Part shown: positions 27,210 through 36,532 of the stretch, in pieces | Layout: the number at the start of each line of letters is the position of its first letter | How positions within the stretch are numbered: the first letter of the stretch is position 1 | Origin: Bacteroidales bacterium | GTDB lineage: Bacteria > Bacteroidota > Bacteroidia > Bacteroidales > F082 | Assembly (NCBI GenBank): GCA_024400305.1 | Contig: JAKSMX010000003.1 | Coordinates: 62,001-126,000 of the forward strand | Length of the DNA: 64,000 nucleotides | Direction of reading: 5' to 3' | Program-made: the position numbers and the translations under genes | The notes under the pieces: model-generated | The model's input: only the letters and a program-made list of their open reading frames with translations | Told to the model about the DNA's origin: nothing | Database searches by the model: none

Positions 27210-29276
27210 ATGGGTTTAAACATTTCAAAATTAAGAAACATCGGTATTGCCGCGCATATCGATGCAGGTAAGACCACATGCTCCGAGCGAATTTTGTTTT
27301 TCACAGGCGTGAACCGCAAAGTCGGTGAGACTCACGACGGCCAGGCCACGATGGACTTCATGAAACAGGAGCAGGAACGCGGAATCACAATCGCGTCAGC
27401 GGCTATCACGACACACTGGAACGACCATCAGATCAACTTGATTGACACTCCCGGCCACGTTGACTTCACGGTGGAAGTCGAGCGTTCATTGAGGGTCATC
27501 GACGGAATGGTGGCTGTCTTCTGCGCTGTCGGCGGTGTCCAGCCGCAAAGCGAGACGGTGTGGAACCAGGCGGATAAATACCGTGTGCCACGTATCGCTT
27601 TCGTCAATAAGATGGACCGCACTGGTGCCGATTTCAACGAAGTTGTCAACCAGATGAACAAGTATCTCGGCGCTAACGCTGTGCCGATCCAGATGCCAAT
27701 CGGACAGGAAGACTCATTCGAGGGAATGATTGACCTTGTCAACATGAACTCCGTGATTTTCAAGGAGAAAGAACGTATCATCGGCCCTATTCCGGAGAAC
27801 CTGAAAGAACAGGCCATCGCTGCCCATCACAATCTCATTGAACATGTCGCCGACTTCGATGACGAGATAGCCGAACTTTATCTCGCTGACGAAGAAATCC
27901 CCGTTGAAAAACTGAAATCCGCCATCCGCATGGCAACCATCAAACTCATGATGGTGCCTGTTTTGTGCGGCTCTGCATACAAGAACAAAGGCATACAGCT
28001 TCTGCTCGATGCAATCGTGGATTATCTCCCGTCACCGAAAGACCTCGGCGCCATCATCGCCCACGACCCTACCGACGAAGAAAAGACGATTCAACGCAAC
28101 CCCGTTGAAAACGAGCCGTTTTCAGCCTTGGCATTCAAACTCATCAACGACCCGTATGTCGGGCAGCAGACTTTCATCCGCGTGTTCAGCGGCAAGCTCA
28201 CAAGCGGCATGACGGTTTACAACACGAATAAAGGCAAGACCGAACGCATCGGCCGTATCTTCCGCATCAAAGCCAAAGAACGCGAGGAGATCACCGAGGC
28301 CGGAGCAGGCGAAATCGTGGCTCTCGTCGGAATGAAGATTACAAGAACCGGCGACACCTTGTGCGATGAAGACTCCCCTATCTTATTGGAAAACATACAC
28401 ATCCCGCCGGCGGTCATCGAGATGAAGATAAATCTTGAAGACAAGAAAAACCGCAGCAAACTCGGCGAGGCACTGGCGAAACTCTGCAATGAAGACCCGT
28501 CGTTCCGCGCACATTTCGATGAGGAGACGGAAGAGACCATCATCGCAGGCATGGGCGAGCTTCATCTTGAAATCATCGTTGACAGATTGAAAGAAGAATT
28601 CAAGGTGCCGGTGACTGTCGGCGCACCTTCTGTTTCATTCCGCGAGACAATCGCTTCGGCGTTTGAATGCAACTACAGATTCGTCAAGCAGACCGGCGGC
28701 AAGGGACAGTTCGCGCACACCGTCATACGTTTCGAGCCGAATCCAGGCAAAGGCTTTGAATTTGTTGACGTTACAAAAGGCGGCGTCATCCCGAAGGAGT
28801 TCATCCCGTCGGTGCAGAAAGGCTTGCAGACCGCGATGCAGAAAGGCCCATTTGCAGGTTATCCTGTCGTCGATGTGAAATGCGTTCTTCTTGACGGCAG
28901 CTTCCATCCTGTCGATTCGAGCGACATGGCGTTCCAGGTATGCGCGCAGATGTGCTTCAAGCAGGCATTCTTGAAAGCGTCACCTGTCCTTCTCGAACCT
29001 ACGATGAAGGTCGAGGTCAACACACCGGATGATTACATCGGCAACGTCACCGGCGACCTGAACAAACGCCGCGGCCGTATTGAGGCGATGCGTCGTTTCC
29101 GCAAAGGCTCACAGAAACTCGACGCCATCGTGCCGCTCATGGAGATGTTCGGTTATGCCACAGCGTTGCGCAACGTCACATCAGGACGCGCCAACTACTC
29201 GATGGAGTTCTATCAGTATTCTCCAACTCCAAAGGACAAACAGGAGGAAATCGTAAAGGAAAGGAACAAGGAATAA
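27210..29276 (+). CDS. fusA: Elongation factor G
   Basis: 688 residues, a complete translocation GTPase: G1 [10 protein letters not shown] (residues about 13-22), G2 [11 protein letters not shown]3 DTPGHVDF, G4 NKMDR and G5 GSAYKNKG, then domains II-V ([60 protein letters not shown]). It lies alone between hrpB and a sugar dehydrogenase gene, not in the str operon with rpsL/rpsG. Some Bacteroidales carry a second EF-G that lacks GTPase activity; here every G motif looks canonical, so it may be the housekeeping EF-G or a paralogue with an active G domain. Which one cannot be decided without the genome. Confidence 0.95.
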   Translation: MGLNISKLRNIGIAAHIDAGKTTCSERILFFTGVNRKVGETHDGQATMDFMKQEQERGITIASAAITTHWNDHQINLIDTPGHVDFTVEVERSLRVIDGMVAVFCAVGGVQPQSETVWNQADKYRVPRIAFVNKMDRTGADFNEVVNQMNKYLGANAVPIQMPIGQEDSFEGMIDLVNMNSVIFKEKERIIGPIPENLKEQAIAAHHNLIEHVADFDDEIAELYLADEEIPVEKLKSAIRMATIKLMMVPVLCGSAYKNKGIQLLLDAIVDYLPSPKDLGAIIAHDPTDEEKTIQRNPVENEPFSALAFKLINDPYVGQQTFIRVFSGKLTSGMTVYNTNKGKTERIGRIFRIKAKEREEITEAGAGEIVALVGMKITRTGDTLCDEDSPILLENIHIPPAVIEMKINLEDKKNRSKLGEALAKLCNEDPSFRAHFDEETEETIIAGMGELHLEIIVDRLKEEFKVPVTVGAPSVSFRETIASAFECNYRFVKQTGGKGQFAHTVIRFEPNPGKGFEFVDVTKGGVIPKEFIPSVQKGLQTAMQKGPFAGYPVVDVKCVLLDGSFHPVDSSDMAFQVCAQMCFKQAFLKASPVLLEPTMKVEVNTPDDYIGNVTGDLNKRRGRIEAMRRFRKGSQKLDAIVPLMEMFGYATALRNVTSGRANYSMEFYQYSPTPKDKQEEIVKERNKE

Positions 29277-29279
29277 ACC

Positions 29280-29312
29280 AATTGAGGTCAACGCATGTCG
29301 TTGACCTCAATT
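29280..29312. terminator. Bidirectional terminator (fusA / sugar dehydrogenase)
   Basis: Stem AATTGAGGTCAACG and CGTTGACCTCAATT around a CATGT loop, followed by ATTTTAAT on the plus strand. It sits between the convergent 3' ends. Confidence 0.85.
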
Positions 29313-29337
29313 ATTTTAATAAAAATTTTTTACAAGG

Positions 29338-30609
29338 CTACAGTCTCCCGTCAACAATGCTCCTGTCGAGTATTCCTTTCACGTCATAGATGACACCTCC
29401 ATCTCTGACAAGGCTCTTCACGTCAAGTTCAAGGAACTGCTTGTGTGCGACGCCAAGGATGACGGCATCGTATTTCCCGTCCGACAGTTCGTTCACCACT
29501 TCAACACCATACTCGTGTTTCACTTTTTCCTTGTTCGCCCATGGGTCGTAAACAGTGATATTGCCAGTATATTCAGTCAAAGTATGATAGATGTCAACGA
29601 TTTTTGTGTTGCGGATGTCAGGGCAATTCTCCTTGAAGGTGATGCCGAGGATGAGAATTTTCGAGTCTTTCACCATCACGCCTTTTTTGTTCATGCATTT
29701 CACTGTCTGGCTGGCGACGTATGCGCCCATTCCGTCGTTCAGGCGGCGTGCTGACGACATAACCCGCGGGAGCACTCCGTAAACCTGGGCTTTCTGAATC
29801 AGATAGTAAGGGTCAACGCTGATGCAGTGACCGCCGACCAAGCCGGGGCTTAATTTGATGAAATTCCATTTGCTGGCAGCGGCATCGATGACATCGTGTG
29901 TGTCAATCCCCATCGCATTGAAAATCTTGGCAAGTTCATTCATGAAAGCTATGTTGACATCACGCTGTGAGTTCTCGATTATCTTTGAAGCCTCCGCCAC
30001 CTTGATTGACGGCGCCTTATGCGTGCCGTTGACAAGCACTGAATTGTAAAGATCATCAACGAAATCGGCTGTCGCCGGTGTCGAACCTGACGTCACCTTG
30101 CGGATTTTCTCGACTGTATGTTCCTTGTCGCCAGGATTGATACGCTCCGGCGAATAGCCCGCATAAAAGTCAACATTGAATTTCAAACCCGAAACACGCT
30201 CGACGACAGGAATGCATTCTTCTTCAGTGACACCAGGGTAAACCGTCGATTCATAAATCACGACATCACCTTTCGAAATGACTTTCCCGACAGTCTCGCT
30301 TGCACCCCATAGTGGCATAAGGTCAGGACGGTTGTTCTCGTCAACAGGCGTCGGCACCGCCACGATATACACGTTGCACTCCATGATGTCTTCGAGGCGA
30401 GTGGTGCATTTGAAACCGTTGTTCCTTATCGCATCCTGAAGCAGCTCGTCACTCACCTCAAGAGTCGCATCGTGTCCGTCCATGAGAGCGTCAACACGTT
30501 TCTGATTCATGTCGAAGCCGACAGTTTTATATTTCGTCGAGAAAAGTCTTGCCAACGGAAGTCCGACATAACCCAGTCCGACAACGCAAATTTTTATTTC
30601 CTTGTTCAT
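29338..30609 (-). CDS. Nucleotide-sugar (UDP-GlcNAc/hexose) 6-dehydrogenase
   Basis: 423 residues of the UDP-glucose/UDP-ManNAc dehydrogenase family. The N-terminal NAD site is VVGLGYVGLPLAR (residues about 9-21); the catalytic region includes IYESTVYPGVTEEE and the active-site cysteine in GGHCISVDPYYL; the C-terminal substrate domain starts SKILILGITFKENCPDIRNTK. The sequence most resembles the TviB/WbpA branch, which oxidises UDP-GlcNAc to UDP-GlcNAcA for capsule or O-antigen synthesis, but substrate cannot be set from sequence alone. A -7 box (minus TATATTTG at 30762-30755) lies in the upstream gap, so it is its own transcript. Confidence 0.9.
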   Translation of the reverse strand: MNKEIKICVVGLGYVGLPLARLFSTKYKTVGFDMNQKRVDALMDGHDATLEVSDELLQDAIRNNGFKCTTRLEDIMECNVYIVAVPTPVDENNRPDLMPLWGASETVGKVISKGDVVIYESTVYPGVTEEECIPVVERVSGLKFNVDFYAGYSPERINPGDKEHTVEKIRKVTSGSTPATADFVDDLYNSVLVNGTHKAPSIKVAEASKIIENSQRDVNIAFMNELAKIFNAMGIDTHDVIDAAASKWNFIKLSPGLVGGHCISVDPYYLIQKAQVYGVLPRVMSSARRLNDGMGAYVASQTVKCMNKKGVMVKDSKILILGITFKENCPDIRNTKIVDIYHTLTEYTGNITVYDPWANKEKVKHEYGVEVVNELSDGKYDAVILGVAHKQFLELDVKSLVRDGGVIYDVKGILDRSIVDGRL

Positions 30610-30814
30610 TTGAATATTCTTTGTTTTTATACTTTATCAGGACATTTCCCTTGCAAGTATTTTATATTCAATTGTTTCATAATAAACAACAACTCATCAA
30701 TGCCATAAAAAAGGCACATTTCTTAAACTTGACCACACAAATTTTAAGCGGTTGCAAATATAAAAAACATTTCAAGACGAAAACCCTAAATGATGATTTT
30801 TTTATTGTACATCT
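30610..30814. other. Intergenic region, 205 bp
   Basis: AT-rich gap carrying a minus-strand TATATTTG (30762-30755) for the dehydrogenase gene, giving a leader of about 140 nt. A weak hairpin, TGCC/GGCA around ATAAAAAA, is near 30704-30714. No small ORF with conservation signs is seen. Confidence 0.4.
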
Positions 30815-31870
30815 TCAATATTCCAAAAAAATCCTGACAGGCAGGTGGTCGCTGTAGCCGCCGTAATATTTCGGTCCCATGTACGTCCTGAAAAGTTTCA
30901 CGCCTCCGTTTGCTCCATCAGGCTGGAAAAGGAAGTCAGCGTGAAATATCGACGCGCTGTTTTTCCTGTAATGAAGTCTGTCTTTTTCTTCAATCAACGG
31001 TCTGCTGACGATAATCTGGTCGAAAATCTGCCAATGAAACTGATGTTTCAAAGTGCCTTCAAATCCGAGTTCCTTCCCGTCAGTGAAAAGATTCACGAGA
31101 ACGTCATCTCTGCCGGTTTCCTTTCTTGACTTTGCGCCAAGCACATCACGGATGCTCGGGTCATCGGGAGTGTCGTTGAAGTCGCCCATGATGACAATTT
31201 TCGGAATGTGATTTCTACCACCACAAAGAGAATCAACCTTGTGTTTCAATGTGTTGGCAGCAAGGGCACGCAGTTCGACAGTCTCCATCTCGCCGCCATA
31301 TCTCGATGGCCAATGGTTCACGAAGACGTGCAGCGTATCGCCTCGCCTGTCAGAAAATTTCGCATACAGAATGTCTCTTGACCTGAACCTGTCGTTTTTT
31401 GGATTTTTAATCTTAATAGCTTCAGAATAAACGAGTTGCATCATGTCGATACAATAAACCACCGCCACGTCAATTCCACGCCGGTCGTCGCCTTCGTAAT
31501 GAATTATCCTGTAATTGTGCTTCTTCAGCGGCGTCTGATTGAAAACCATGTTCAAGACATATTGATTTTCAACCTCGGCGACACCCATGACTGCAATAGG
31601 ATCATTTTCAGAAATTGACAGAATCGTCTTGTAAATGTTGTTTCTCTTTTTGTAAAAGCGTGATTTTGTCCAATGCTGCGTGCCGTTTTCGGTAAATTCA
31701 TTGTAAATTTTTGTCGAATCAACAAAAGGATCGAAGAAATTTTCGAGATTCCAGAAAGCAATTTGAAGTTTACCACGATTTTGGGCATTGCTTTCAAATG
31801 GTATAAACACCAGTAAAATAAGGTAAAGACACAACAACCGCCGTGTTTTGAAAAAATGAAAATCTTTCAT
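30815..31870 (-). CDS. Secreted endonuclease/exonuclease/phosphatase-fold protein
   Basis: 351 residues with an N-terminal signal (charged start, then LLCLYLILLVFIPFESNAQ). EEP-fold motifs are IAFWNLENFFDP (about 36-47), MGVAEVEN, DRRGIDVAVVY, VFVNHWPSR, VIMGDFNDTP, FDQIIVS and YSDHLPVRI, which contain the usual Asn, Glu, Asp/Asn and His active-site residues. Such secreted Bacteroidota proteins are thought to be DNases or phosphoesterases; the substrate is unknown. Minus-strand -7 box TATCTTTG at 31904-31897 gives a leader of about 20 nt. Confidence 0.88.
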   Translation of the reverse strand: MKDFHFFKTRRLLCLYLILLVFIPFESNAQNRGKLQIAFWNLENFFDPFVDSTKIYNEFTENGTQHWTKSRFYKKRNNIYKTILSISENDPIAVMGVAEVENQYVLNMVFNQTPLKKHNYRIIHYEGDDRRGIDVAVVYCIDMMQLVYSEAIKIKNPKNDRFRSRDILYAKFSDRRGDTLHVFVNHWPSRYGGEMETVELRALAANTLKHKVDSLCGGRNHIPKIVIMGDFNDTPDDPSIRDVLGAKSRKETGRDDVLVNLFTDGKELGFEGTLKHQFHWQIFDQIIVSRPLIEEKDRLHYRKNSASIFHADFLFQPDGANGGVKLFRTYMGPKYYGGYSDHLPVRIFLEY

Positions 31871-31896
31871 AATACCGCTAAATTTCTAAAATTGTG

Positions 31897-31924
31897 CAAA
31901 GATATGTTTTTTTTCATAAATTTG
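31897..31924. promoter_or_regulatory. Divergent promoters (EEP gene and nhaC)
   Basis: Minus TATCTTTG at 31904-31897 faces plus TAAATTTG at 31917-31924. Predicted leaders are short on both sides (starts at 31870 and 31948). Confidence 0.55.
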
Positions 31925-31947
31925 CAGCCTGATTTTAAAAAAAACTT

Positions 31948-33420
31948 ATGATCAAGAAAACCGGCAAAACCCAACGCGATCCCAAATTCATTGAAGCGCT
32001 GATACCTATAGCAGTACTCATAGGTTCCATTGTTTTAATTGTGAAAATGTTCGGCGACGATTCAATGAGCGGAGGCGCCCAGGTGTCGATTTTGCTTGCC
32101 ACCGCGGTTGCAGTGTTCATCTCAATGATTTGTTGCAACACAAAGTGGAATGATATTGAAAACGCGATTACAGAAAACATAAAAAGCATCGGATCCGCTC
32201 TGATAATGCTGTTCCTCATCGGGGCGATTGGAAGCACCTGGATGGCGAGCGGTGTCGTGCCAACGATGATTGTCTATGGCCTTAAGATATTGTCTCCCAA
32301 GATCTTCCTGTTCGCCACAGTGATAATTTGTTCAATAATTTCTTTACTTACAGGAAGTTCATGGACAACAATAGCGACATTCGGAGTGGCACTCATCAGC
32401 ATCGGGCAATCGTTCGGCATTCCCGCGGCGATATGCGCCGGCGCAATCATTTCAGGCGCATATTTCGGAGACAAGCTCTCACCTCTGTCTGATACGACAA
32501 TCATGGCTTCACAGACTGTCGGCACACCGCTTTTCACACATATAAGATATATGTTGATAACGACAACCCCGACAATGACAATCACATTGATAATATTCTT
32601 GATAATCGGCTTTTCCTTTGACATTCAACCAATAAGCCAGACTTTGGAGCTTTCCGGACAAATCAGCGGATTGTTTAACATCAGTCCCTGGCTGCTGCTC
32701 GTGCCTGTTCTGACGGCTGTCCTTATCGCCATGAAACTGCCGACACTCATCACGTTGTTCATGGCATCGGTTTTTGCAATAATACCGATGTGCTTCGCCC
32801 AGCCGCAATTCATGGGACTGCTCACAGGAACAGCAAATCCTGATGGAATGGAGATTACAAAAGCAATAATCCAAACAATATTTGAAGGCGCGGAAGTGAA
32901 CACCGGCATTGAAAGCCTCGACAGCCTCGCCTCCACCTCCGGAATGGCCGGAATGCTGAATACTATATGGCTCATCTTATGCGCCGCATGTTTCGGTGGC
33001 GCGATGATCGGCGGAAAAATGATCAATTCCATCACCAACACAATCATTAAATATCTGAAAAGCACAGTCGCCATGGTATCCGCGACATCGCTGACCGGAA
33101 TCTTATGCAACATCTGCATCTCCGACCAATACCTGTCAATCATTCTCAACAGCAGCCTTTACAAAAAATTCTATGAGAAAGAAGGCTACGAGCCGCGGCT
33201 GCTGAGCCGCACAATAGAAGATTCTACGACAGTGACAAGCGTTTTGGTTCCGTGGAACACCTGCGGCATGACACAGTCAACGGTTTTAGGCGTGGCGACA
33301 CTGTCTTACCTGCCTTATTGTTTCTTCAATTATCTCAGCCCGGCAATGACAATTATGATTGCCGCCATCGGATATAAAATCAAAAACGCAAAGGAAACCA
33401 AGTTAATCAGGAAAAAGTAA
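31948..33420 (+). CDS. nhaC: NhaC-family Na+/H+ antiporter
   Basis: 490 residues with about 11-12 membrane segments. Family-typical stretches include SLLTGSSWTTIATFGVALI, ISGAYFGDKLSPLSDTTIMA, the long insert near residues 270-330 with MEITKAIIQTIFEGAEVNTG, and SVLVPWNTCGMTQSTVLG. NhaC exchangers extrude Na+ for H+ in the inner membrane. A promoter lies 24 bp upstream. The last 18 bp overlap the convergent Nudix gene. Confidence 0.92.
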   Translation: MIKKTGKTQRDPKFIEALIPIAVLIGSIVLIVKMFGDDSMSGGAQVSILLATAVAVFISMICCNTKWNDIENAITENIKSIGSALIMLFLIGAIGSTWMASGVVPTMIVYGLKILSPKIFLFATVIICSIISLLTGSSWTTIATFGVALISIGQSFGIPAAICAGAIISGAYFGDKLSPLSDTTIMASQTVGTPLFTHIRYMLITTTPTMTITLIIFLIIGFSFDIQPISQTLELSGQISGLFNISPWLLLVPVLTAVLIAMKLPTLITLFMASVFAIIPMCFAQPQFMGLLTGTANPDGMEITKAIIQTIFEGAEVNTGIESLDSLASTSGMAGMLNTIWLILCAACFGGAMIGGKMINSITNTIIKYLKSTVAMVSATSLTGILCNICISDQYLSIILNSSLYKKFYEKEGYEPRLLSRTIEDSTTVTSVLVPWNTCGMTQSTVLGVATLSYLPYCFFNYLSPAMTIMIAAIGYKIKNAKETKLIRKK

Positions 33421-33933
33421 ACGGCATATCTGATTCTCGACGGTTTCAATCTCTTTTTCGCTGAAATTTTCAGTTGAGTTTTTCAGGAAATCTGGTTCTA
33501 TGATGAGACGTTCACGGAAGCGTCTCAAGGCCGCTTTCAGAATCATGTCATGGTCAAAGGCGAGTTCTGGCAAATCTTTGATTGGCAGCCATTTAGCAAA
33601 TGCCGCATCATCTCCTGCTTTAACGTTTCTGATCTTGATTGTTGAATAAAACGCCACGGTGATGACACGGTCACGCGGGTCTCTTCCGGGGTCGCTGAAC
33701 ACCCCGACTTCTTCGATATAAGCGTCTTCAAGTCCCGTCTCTTCCTTCAATTCACGCAAAGCACCCTGCTCCACCGTCTCGTCAGGATTCAGGAAACCGC
33801 CCGGAAAAGCCCAGAAACCCTTATACGGATCGTTGCCCCTTTCAATGAGCAAAACCTTCAAATCTTCATTATTAATGCCGAAGATGATACAGTCTGTCGT
33901 GACAGCCGGATGTGGATATTCGTAACAATACAT
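33403..33933 (-). CDS. NUDIX hydrolase
   Basis: 176 residues. The Nudix box is complete: GGFLNPDETVEQGALRELKEETGLE fits G-x5-E-x7-REUxEExGU. The N-terminus YPHPAVTTDCIIFGINNEDLKVLLIERG and the C-terminal winged-helix-like tail (LKAALRRFRERLIIEPDFL) are typical of ADP-ribose pyrophosphatase/NrtR-type Nudix proteins; the C-terminal part may be a degraded or short HTH. Substrate unknown. Its 3' end overlaps nhaC by 18 bp on the opposite strand. Minus -7 box TATTTTTG at 33960-33953 gives a leader of about 15 nt. Confidence 0.9.
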   Translation of the reverse strand: MYCYEYPHPAVTTDCIIFGINNEDLKVLLIERGNDPYKGFWAFPGGFLNPDETVEQGALRELKEETGLEDAYIEEVGVFSDPGRDPRDRVITVAFYSTIKIRNVKAGDDAAFAKWLPIKDLPELAFDHDMILKAALRRFRERLIIEPDFLKNSTENFSEKEIETVENQICRLLFPD

Positions 33934-33952
33934 TATTTTCCAAATTTGGCTG

Positions 33953-33989
33953 CAAAAATAAGAAATTTGAAGAAAATGTAGTACTTTTG
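33953..33989. promoter_or_regulatory. Divergent promoters (Nudix and menA)
   Basis: Minus TATTTTTG at 33960-33953 and plus TACTTTTG at 33982-33989. The plus box lies 19 bp before menA ATG 34008 and downstream of a longer in-frame start at 33912, which it therefore excludes. Confidence 0.6.
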
Positions 33990-34007
33990 CACTTTAATTT
34001 TCACCAA

Positions 34008-34901
34008 ATGAAAAAATATTTTTTAGCAACACGCCCATGGTCACTGCCGGCATCGATAATGCCCGCATTGGTCACAATTTCTTTTATCTTTTTCAACAAA
34101 GCAATTTTATCACAATCCATTGAAATTGATTGGGTTGCCGCAATAATCGCCTTGTTCGGTGCAGCGATTTTTCATCTTTCAGGAAACCTTATCAGCGACT
34201 ATTTCGACTTCAAGCACGGTGTCGATTCGCACGAAAACATCGGGCAGACCAACCTCACAATCGTTGACGGAATCATTCCGGCGAAGACAATTCTGCGTTT
34301 CGGTATCATCATGATGGCCATCGGGTCGGCAATTGGGTTGTATCTTGTCGCAAGATGCGGAATGCCAGTGCTTTACATCGGCATCGCAGGAATGTTGCTC
34401 ACGATTTTCTACTTTTTTTTAAAAGCCAACGCGCTCGGCGACCTCTGTATTCTGATAAACTTCGGCATCCTGATTCCGCTCGGAACGTATTTCTGCGCGA
34501 CAGGAGTTTTCTTCCCGCCGATTCTTTATGTCACCATCCCGACAGGTTTTTTGGTCGTCTGTATCCTCCACGCCAACAACATGCGCGACCGTGTGAACGA
34601 CACAAAAGCCGGTGTCACTTCGTTCGCGAAAGTCATAGGCACAAAAGGCTCTAAAGTCTATTATATCGGAATGGTAATCATCGCCTATCTCGTTGTGTTT
34701 GTGAATGTTATATTCAACAATCTCCCGATTGTCTCCTTGATAATACTTCTCTCCTGCCCCATCGCTTTCGCGAACATGAAAAAGATGGTCAAATGCGTGG
34801 AGATGACCGACATCGCAAGTCTCGACGGCGAGTCAGCCAAACTCGTGATGATTTTCTCGCTGCTTCTTTCAATCGGCAATTTCATCGCCCCAATAATTTA
34901 A
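34008..34901 (+). CDS. menA: 1,4-dihydroxy-2-naphthoate prenyltransferase MenA
   Basis: 297 residues from ATG 34008. A UbiA-superfamily integral membrane prenyltransferase that attaches the polyprenyl chain in menaquinone synthesis. The first aspartate motif is N60-LIS-D64-YF-D67, the second NNMRDRVNDTKAG around residue 190, with about nine membrane segments. N-terminal ATRPWSLPASIMPA is typical of MenA. It leads a run of three same-strand membrane protein genes (16 and 24 bp gaps) that may be one operon. Confidence 0.92.
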   Translation: MKKYFLATRPWSLPASIMPALVTISFIFFNKAILSQSIEIDWVAAIIALFGAAIFHLSGNLISDYFDFKHGVDSHENIGQTNLTIVDGIIPAKTILRFGIIMMAIGSAIGLYLVARCGMPVLYIGIAGMLLTIFYFFLKANALGDLCILINFGILIPLGTYFCATGVFFPPILYVTIPTGFLVVCILHANNMRDRVNDTKAGVTSFAKVIGTKGSKVYYIGMVIIAYLVVFVNVIFNNLPIVSLIILLSCPIAFANMKKMVKCVEMTDIASLDGESAKLVMIFSLLLSIGNFIAPII

Positions 34902-34917
34902 CACTCAACGACTTACA

Positions 34918-35562
34918 ATGAAAAAACTGATAATTTCAACGTTGATTGTCACCATCCTCTGGTTCGTGATGTTCTCACCGTGGACCGCTCCGCACCTTAA
35001 TTTCTGGGTCGCGATGTCAGTTTCAGGACTGATTCTGATGACGATTTCGTTTTTTATCGGCGGCACGAAAATCAACAGAAACGAGTTCACATTCTCGAAT
35101 ATATTAATAGGTGTCGTGACCGCAGCGGCTTTGTGGGGCGTTTTCTGGCTCGGAAACTACCTTTCGACACGCTGGTTCGGTTTCGCACAAGGCCAGATAA
35201 ACAGCATCTACGACATGAAAAACGGCAATGATGTCTTGATTGTCGGGGCGTTGCTGCTTTTCGTGATAGGTCCGGCGGAAGAGATTTTCTGGCGCGGATA
35301 TTTTCAGAGAAACATCACCGAAAATTTCGGGAAGTCGTTGAAAATCAAATCAGCGACGTGGCGTCGGCTCGCTCCGGTTCTTGTCACCGCTTTCGTTTAT
35401 GCCGCCGTTCACGTCTTCTCGTTCAACTTCATGCTCATCATGGCAGCGTTGGTATGCGGACTCTTCTGGGGTTTCATGTTCAGATTCACAAAAAGCATCG
35501 TGCCTCTCATCGTCTGCCACGCACTGTGGGACGTGTGCATCTTCATCATTTTCCCGATTTAA
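34918..35562 (+). CDS. CPBP-family intramembrane glutamic protease
   Basis: 214 residues, about six membrane helices. The ABI/CPBP motifs are GPAEEIFWRGYFQRN (EExxxR), FVYAAVHVFSF (FxxxH) and the final VCHALWDVCIF (HxxxD/N type). CPBP proteins are predicted intramembrane proteases, some linked to bacteriocin self-immunity or prenyl-protein processing. It starts 16 bp after menA. Specific substrate unknown. Confidence 0.88.
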   Translation: MKKLIISTLIVTILWFVMFSPWTAPHLNFWVAMSVSGLILMTISFFIGGTKINRNEFTFSNILIGVVTAAALWGVFWLGNYLSTRWFGFAQGQINSIYDMKNGNDVLIVGALLLFVIGPAEEIFWRGYFQRNITENFGKSLKIKSATWRRLAPVLVTAFVYAAVHVFSFNFMLIMAALVCGLFWGFMFRFTKSIVPLIVCHALWDVCIFIIFPI

Positions 35563-35586
35563 ACTATAACCAAATATAATTTCAAA

Positions 35587-36303
35587 ATGGAAAACAACAG
35601 CTCATCAAAATTCAAGACATTCATTTCCAACGAATTGACAGGTTGGAAAACATCAGAGGTCATCTGGCTCGCCATCGCATTTTCAGTCGTGTTGGTCGGC
35701 AGCATCATCAAAGGAACAACAACTGTCTCACTCATTGCGGGTTTGGTCGGCGTGACCTGCGTGGTCCTTTCCGGAAAAGGGAAACTGTCGAACTTCGTCT
35801 TCGGCTTTGTGCAATGTTTCCTAATGGGCATAGTCGCGCTGAAAAGCAGCCTTTACATGAACGGTCTGATGTATCTCATCTATTTCGTCCCGATGGAGGT
35901 GGTCGGTTTCATCACCTGGAAAAAGCACATCAACGCAGAGTCGCAAGAAGTCATAAAAAGAAAAATGACGTGGGGGACGCGTTTCCTGTGGATCGCCGTC
36001 ATCGCAGCAGCAACGGCGGCTTTCAGCTACATCATGAACCTCACCAACAACCAACAGCCGATTCTCGACTCATTCTCCGCAGTCTGCAACATCGTCGCGA
36101 TGATTGTCGCAATCAAACGTTACGCCGAGCAATGGTGGATCTGGCTGATTGTCAATGTTCTGCATGTCATACTATGGTTCAATGACTTCAACGCCAACGG
36201 TGTCAACATCGCAATCCTGCTGATGTCGTGTGTCTATCTCATCAACTCAATAATAATGTTGATAAAATGGACCAAAGAGGCAAAAGAAAACGAAAACAAG
36301 TGA
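35587..36303 (+). CDS. pnuC: PnuC-like nicotinamide riboside transporter
   Basis: 238 residues, about seven membrane segments. PnuC-family features are VTCVVLSGKGKLSNFVFGFVQ, KSSLYMNGLMYLIYFVPMEVVGF, and the late AEQWWIWLIVNVLHVILW (conserved Trp and Asn). PnuC proteins take up nicotinamide riboside for NAD synthesis by facilitated diffusion. A partner kinase (NadR) gene is not nearby. Third gene of the menA run. Some PnuC relatives carry thiamin or riboflavin, so substrate is probable rather than certain. Confidence 0.85.
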   Translation: MENNSSSKFKTFISNELTGWKTSEVIWLAIAFSVVLVGSIIKGTTTVSLIAGLVGVTCVVLSGKGKLSNFVFGFVQCFLMGIVALKSSLYMNGLMYLIYFVPMEVVGFITWKKHINAESQEVIKRKMTWGTRFLWIAVIAAATAAFSYIMNLTNNQQPILDSFSAVCNIVAMIVAIKRYAEQWWIWLIVNVLHVILWFNDFNANGVNIAILLMSCVYLINSIIMLIKWTKEAKENENK

Positions 36304-36412
36304 AATTCAGTTTTTTATTTTCTTAAAGATTTGAATTTCAATATTTTGAGTTCTTTTTCAAAAATGTTGATAACTTTTGCAAAATAAATTACACGGCAAC
36401 AAATCATATCAG

Positions 36413-36498
36413 TAATTTTGCAGCCTGAAGCAATATAAAGATTATGATTTTTTATCGTGACAAAAAAATGCAGGCATCCTTAAAATGCCTGCATTTTT
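36413..36498 (+). ncRNA. Candidate small RNA (promoter to terminator, about 75 nt)
   Basis: TAATTTTG at 36413-36420 is a -7 box. A strong intrinsic terminator follows: stem AAAATGCAGGCAT (36465-36477) with ATGCCTGCATTTT (36485-36497), loop 7 nt, T-run. Between them is only a 20-codon ORF (from ATG 36444) that reads through the terminator stem, so it is unlikely to be the product. The hairpin also lies past the 3' end of the opposite T9SS-cargo gene and could terminate that. No TTG -33 box is visible. Confidence 0.4.
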
Positions 36499-36532
36499 GT
36501 TTTTAAATGTATGCCGGATTTCTTCCCGGCCT

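Noticed and set aside
27210-29276. Is this the GTPase-dead EF-G2 paralogue of gut Bacteroides?
   Set aside because: All five G motifs read as canonical, so the sequence gives no support for loss of GTPase activity; paralogue identity is left open.
33912-34007. Longer menA start at ATG 33912
   Set aside because: The -7 box at 33982-33989 is downstream of it and the extra residues lack family character.
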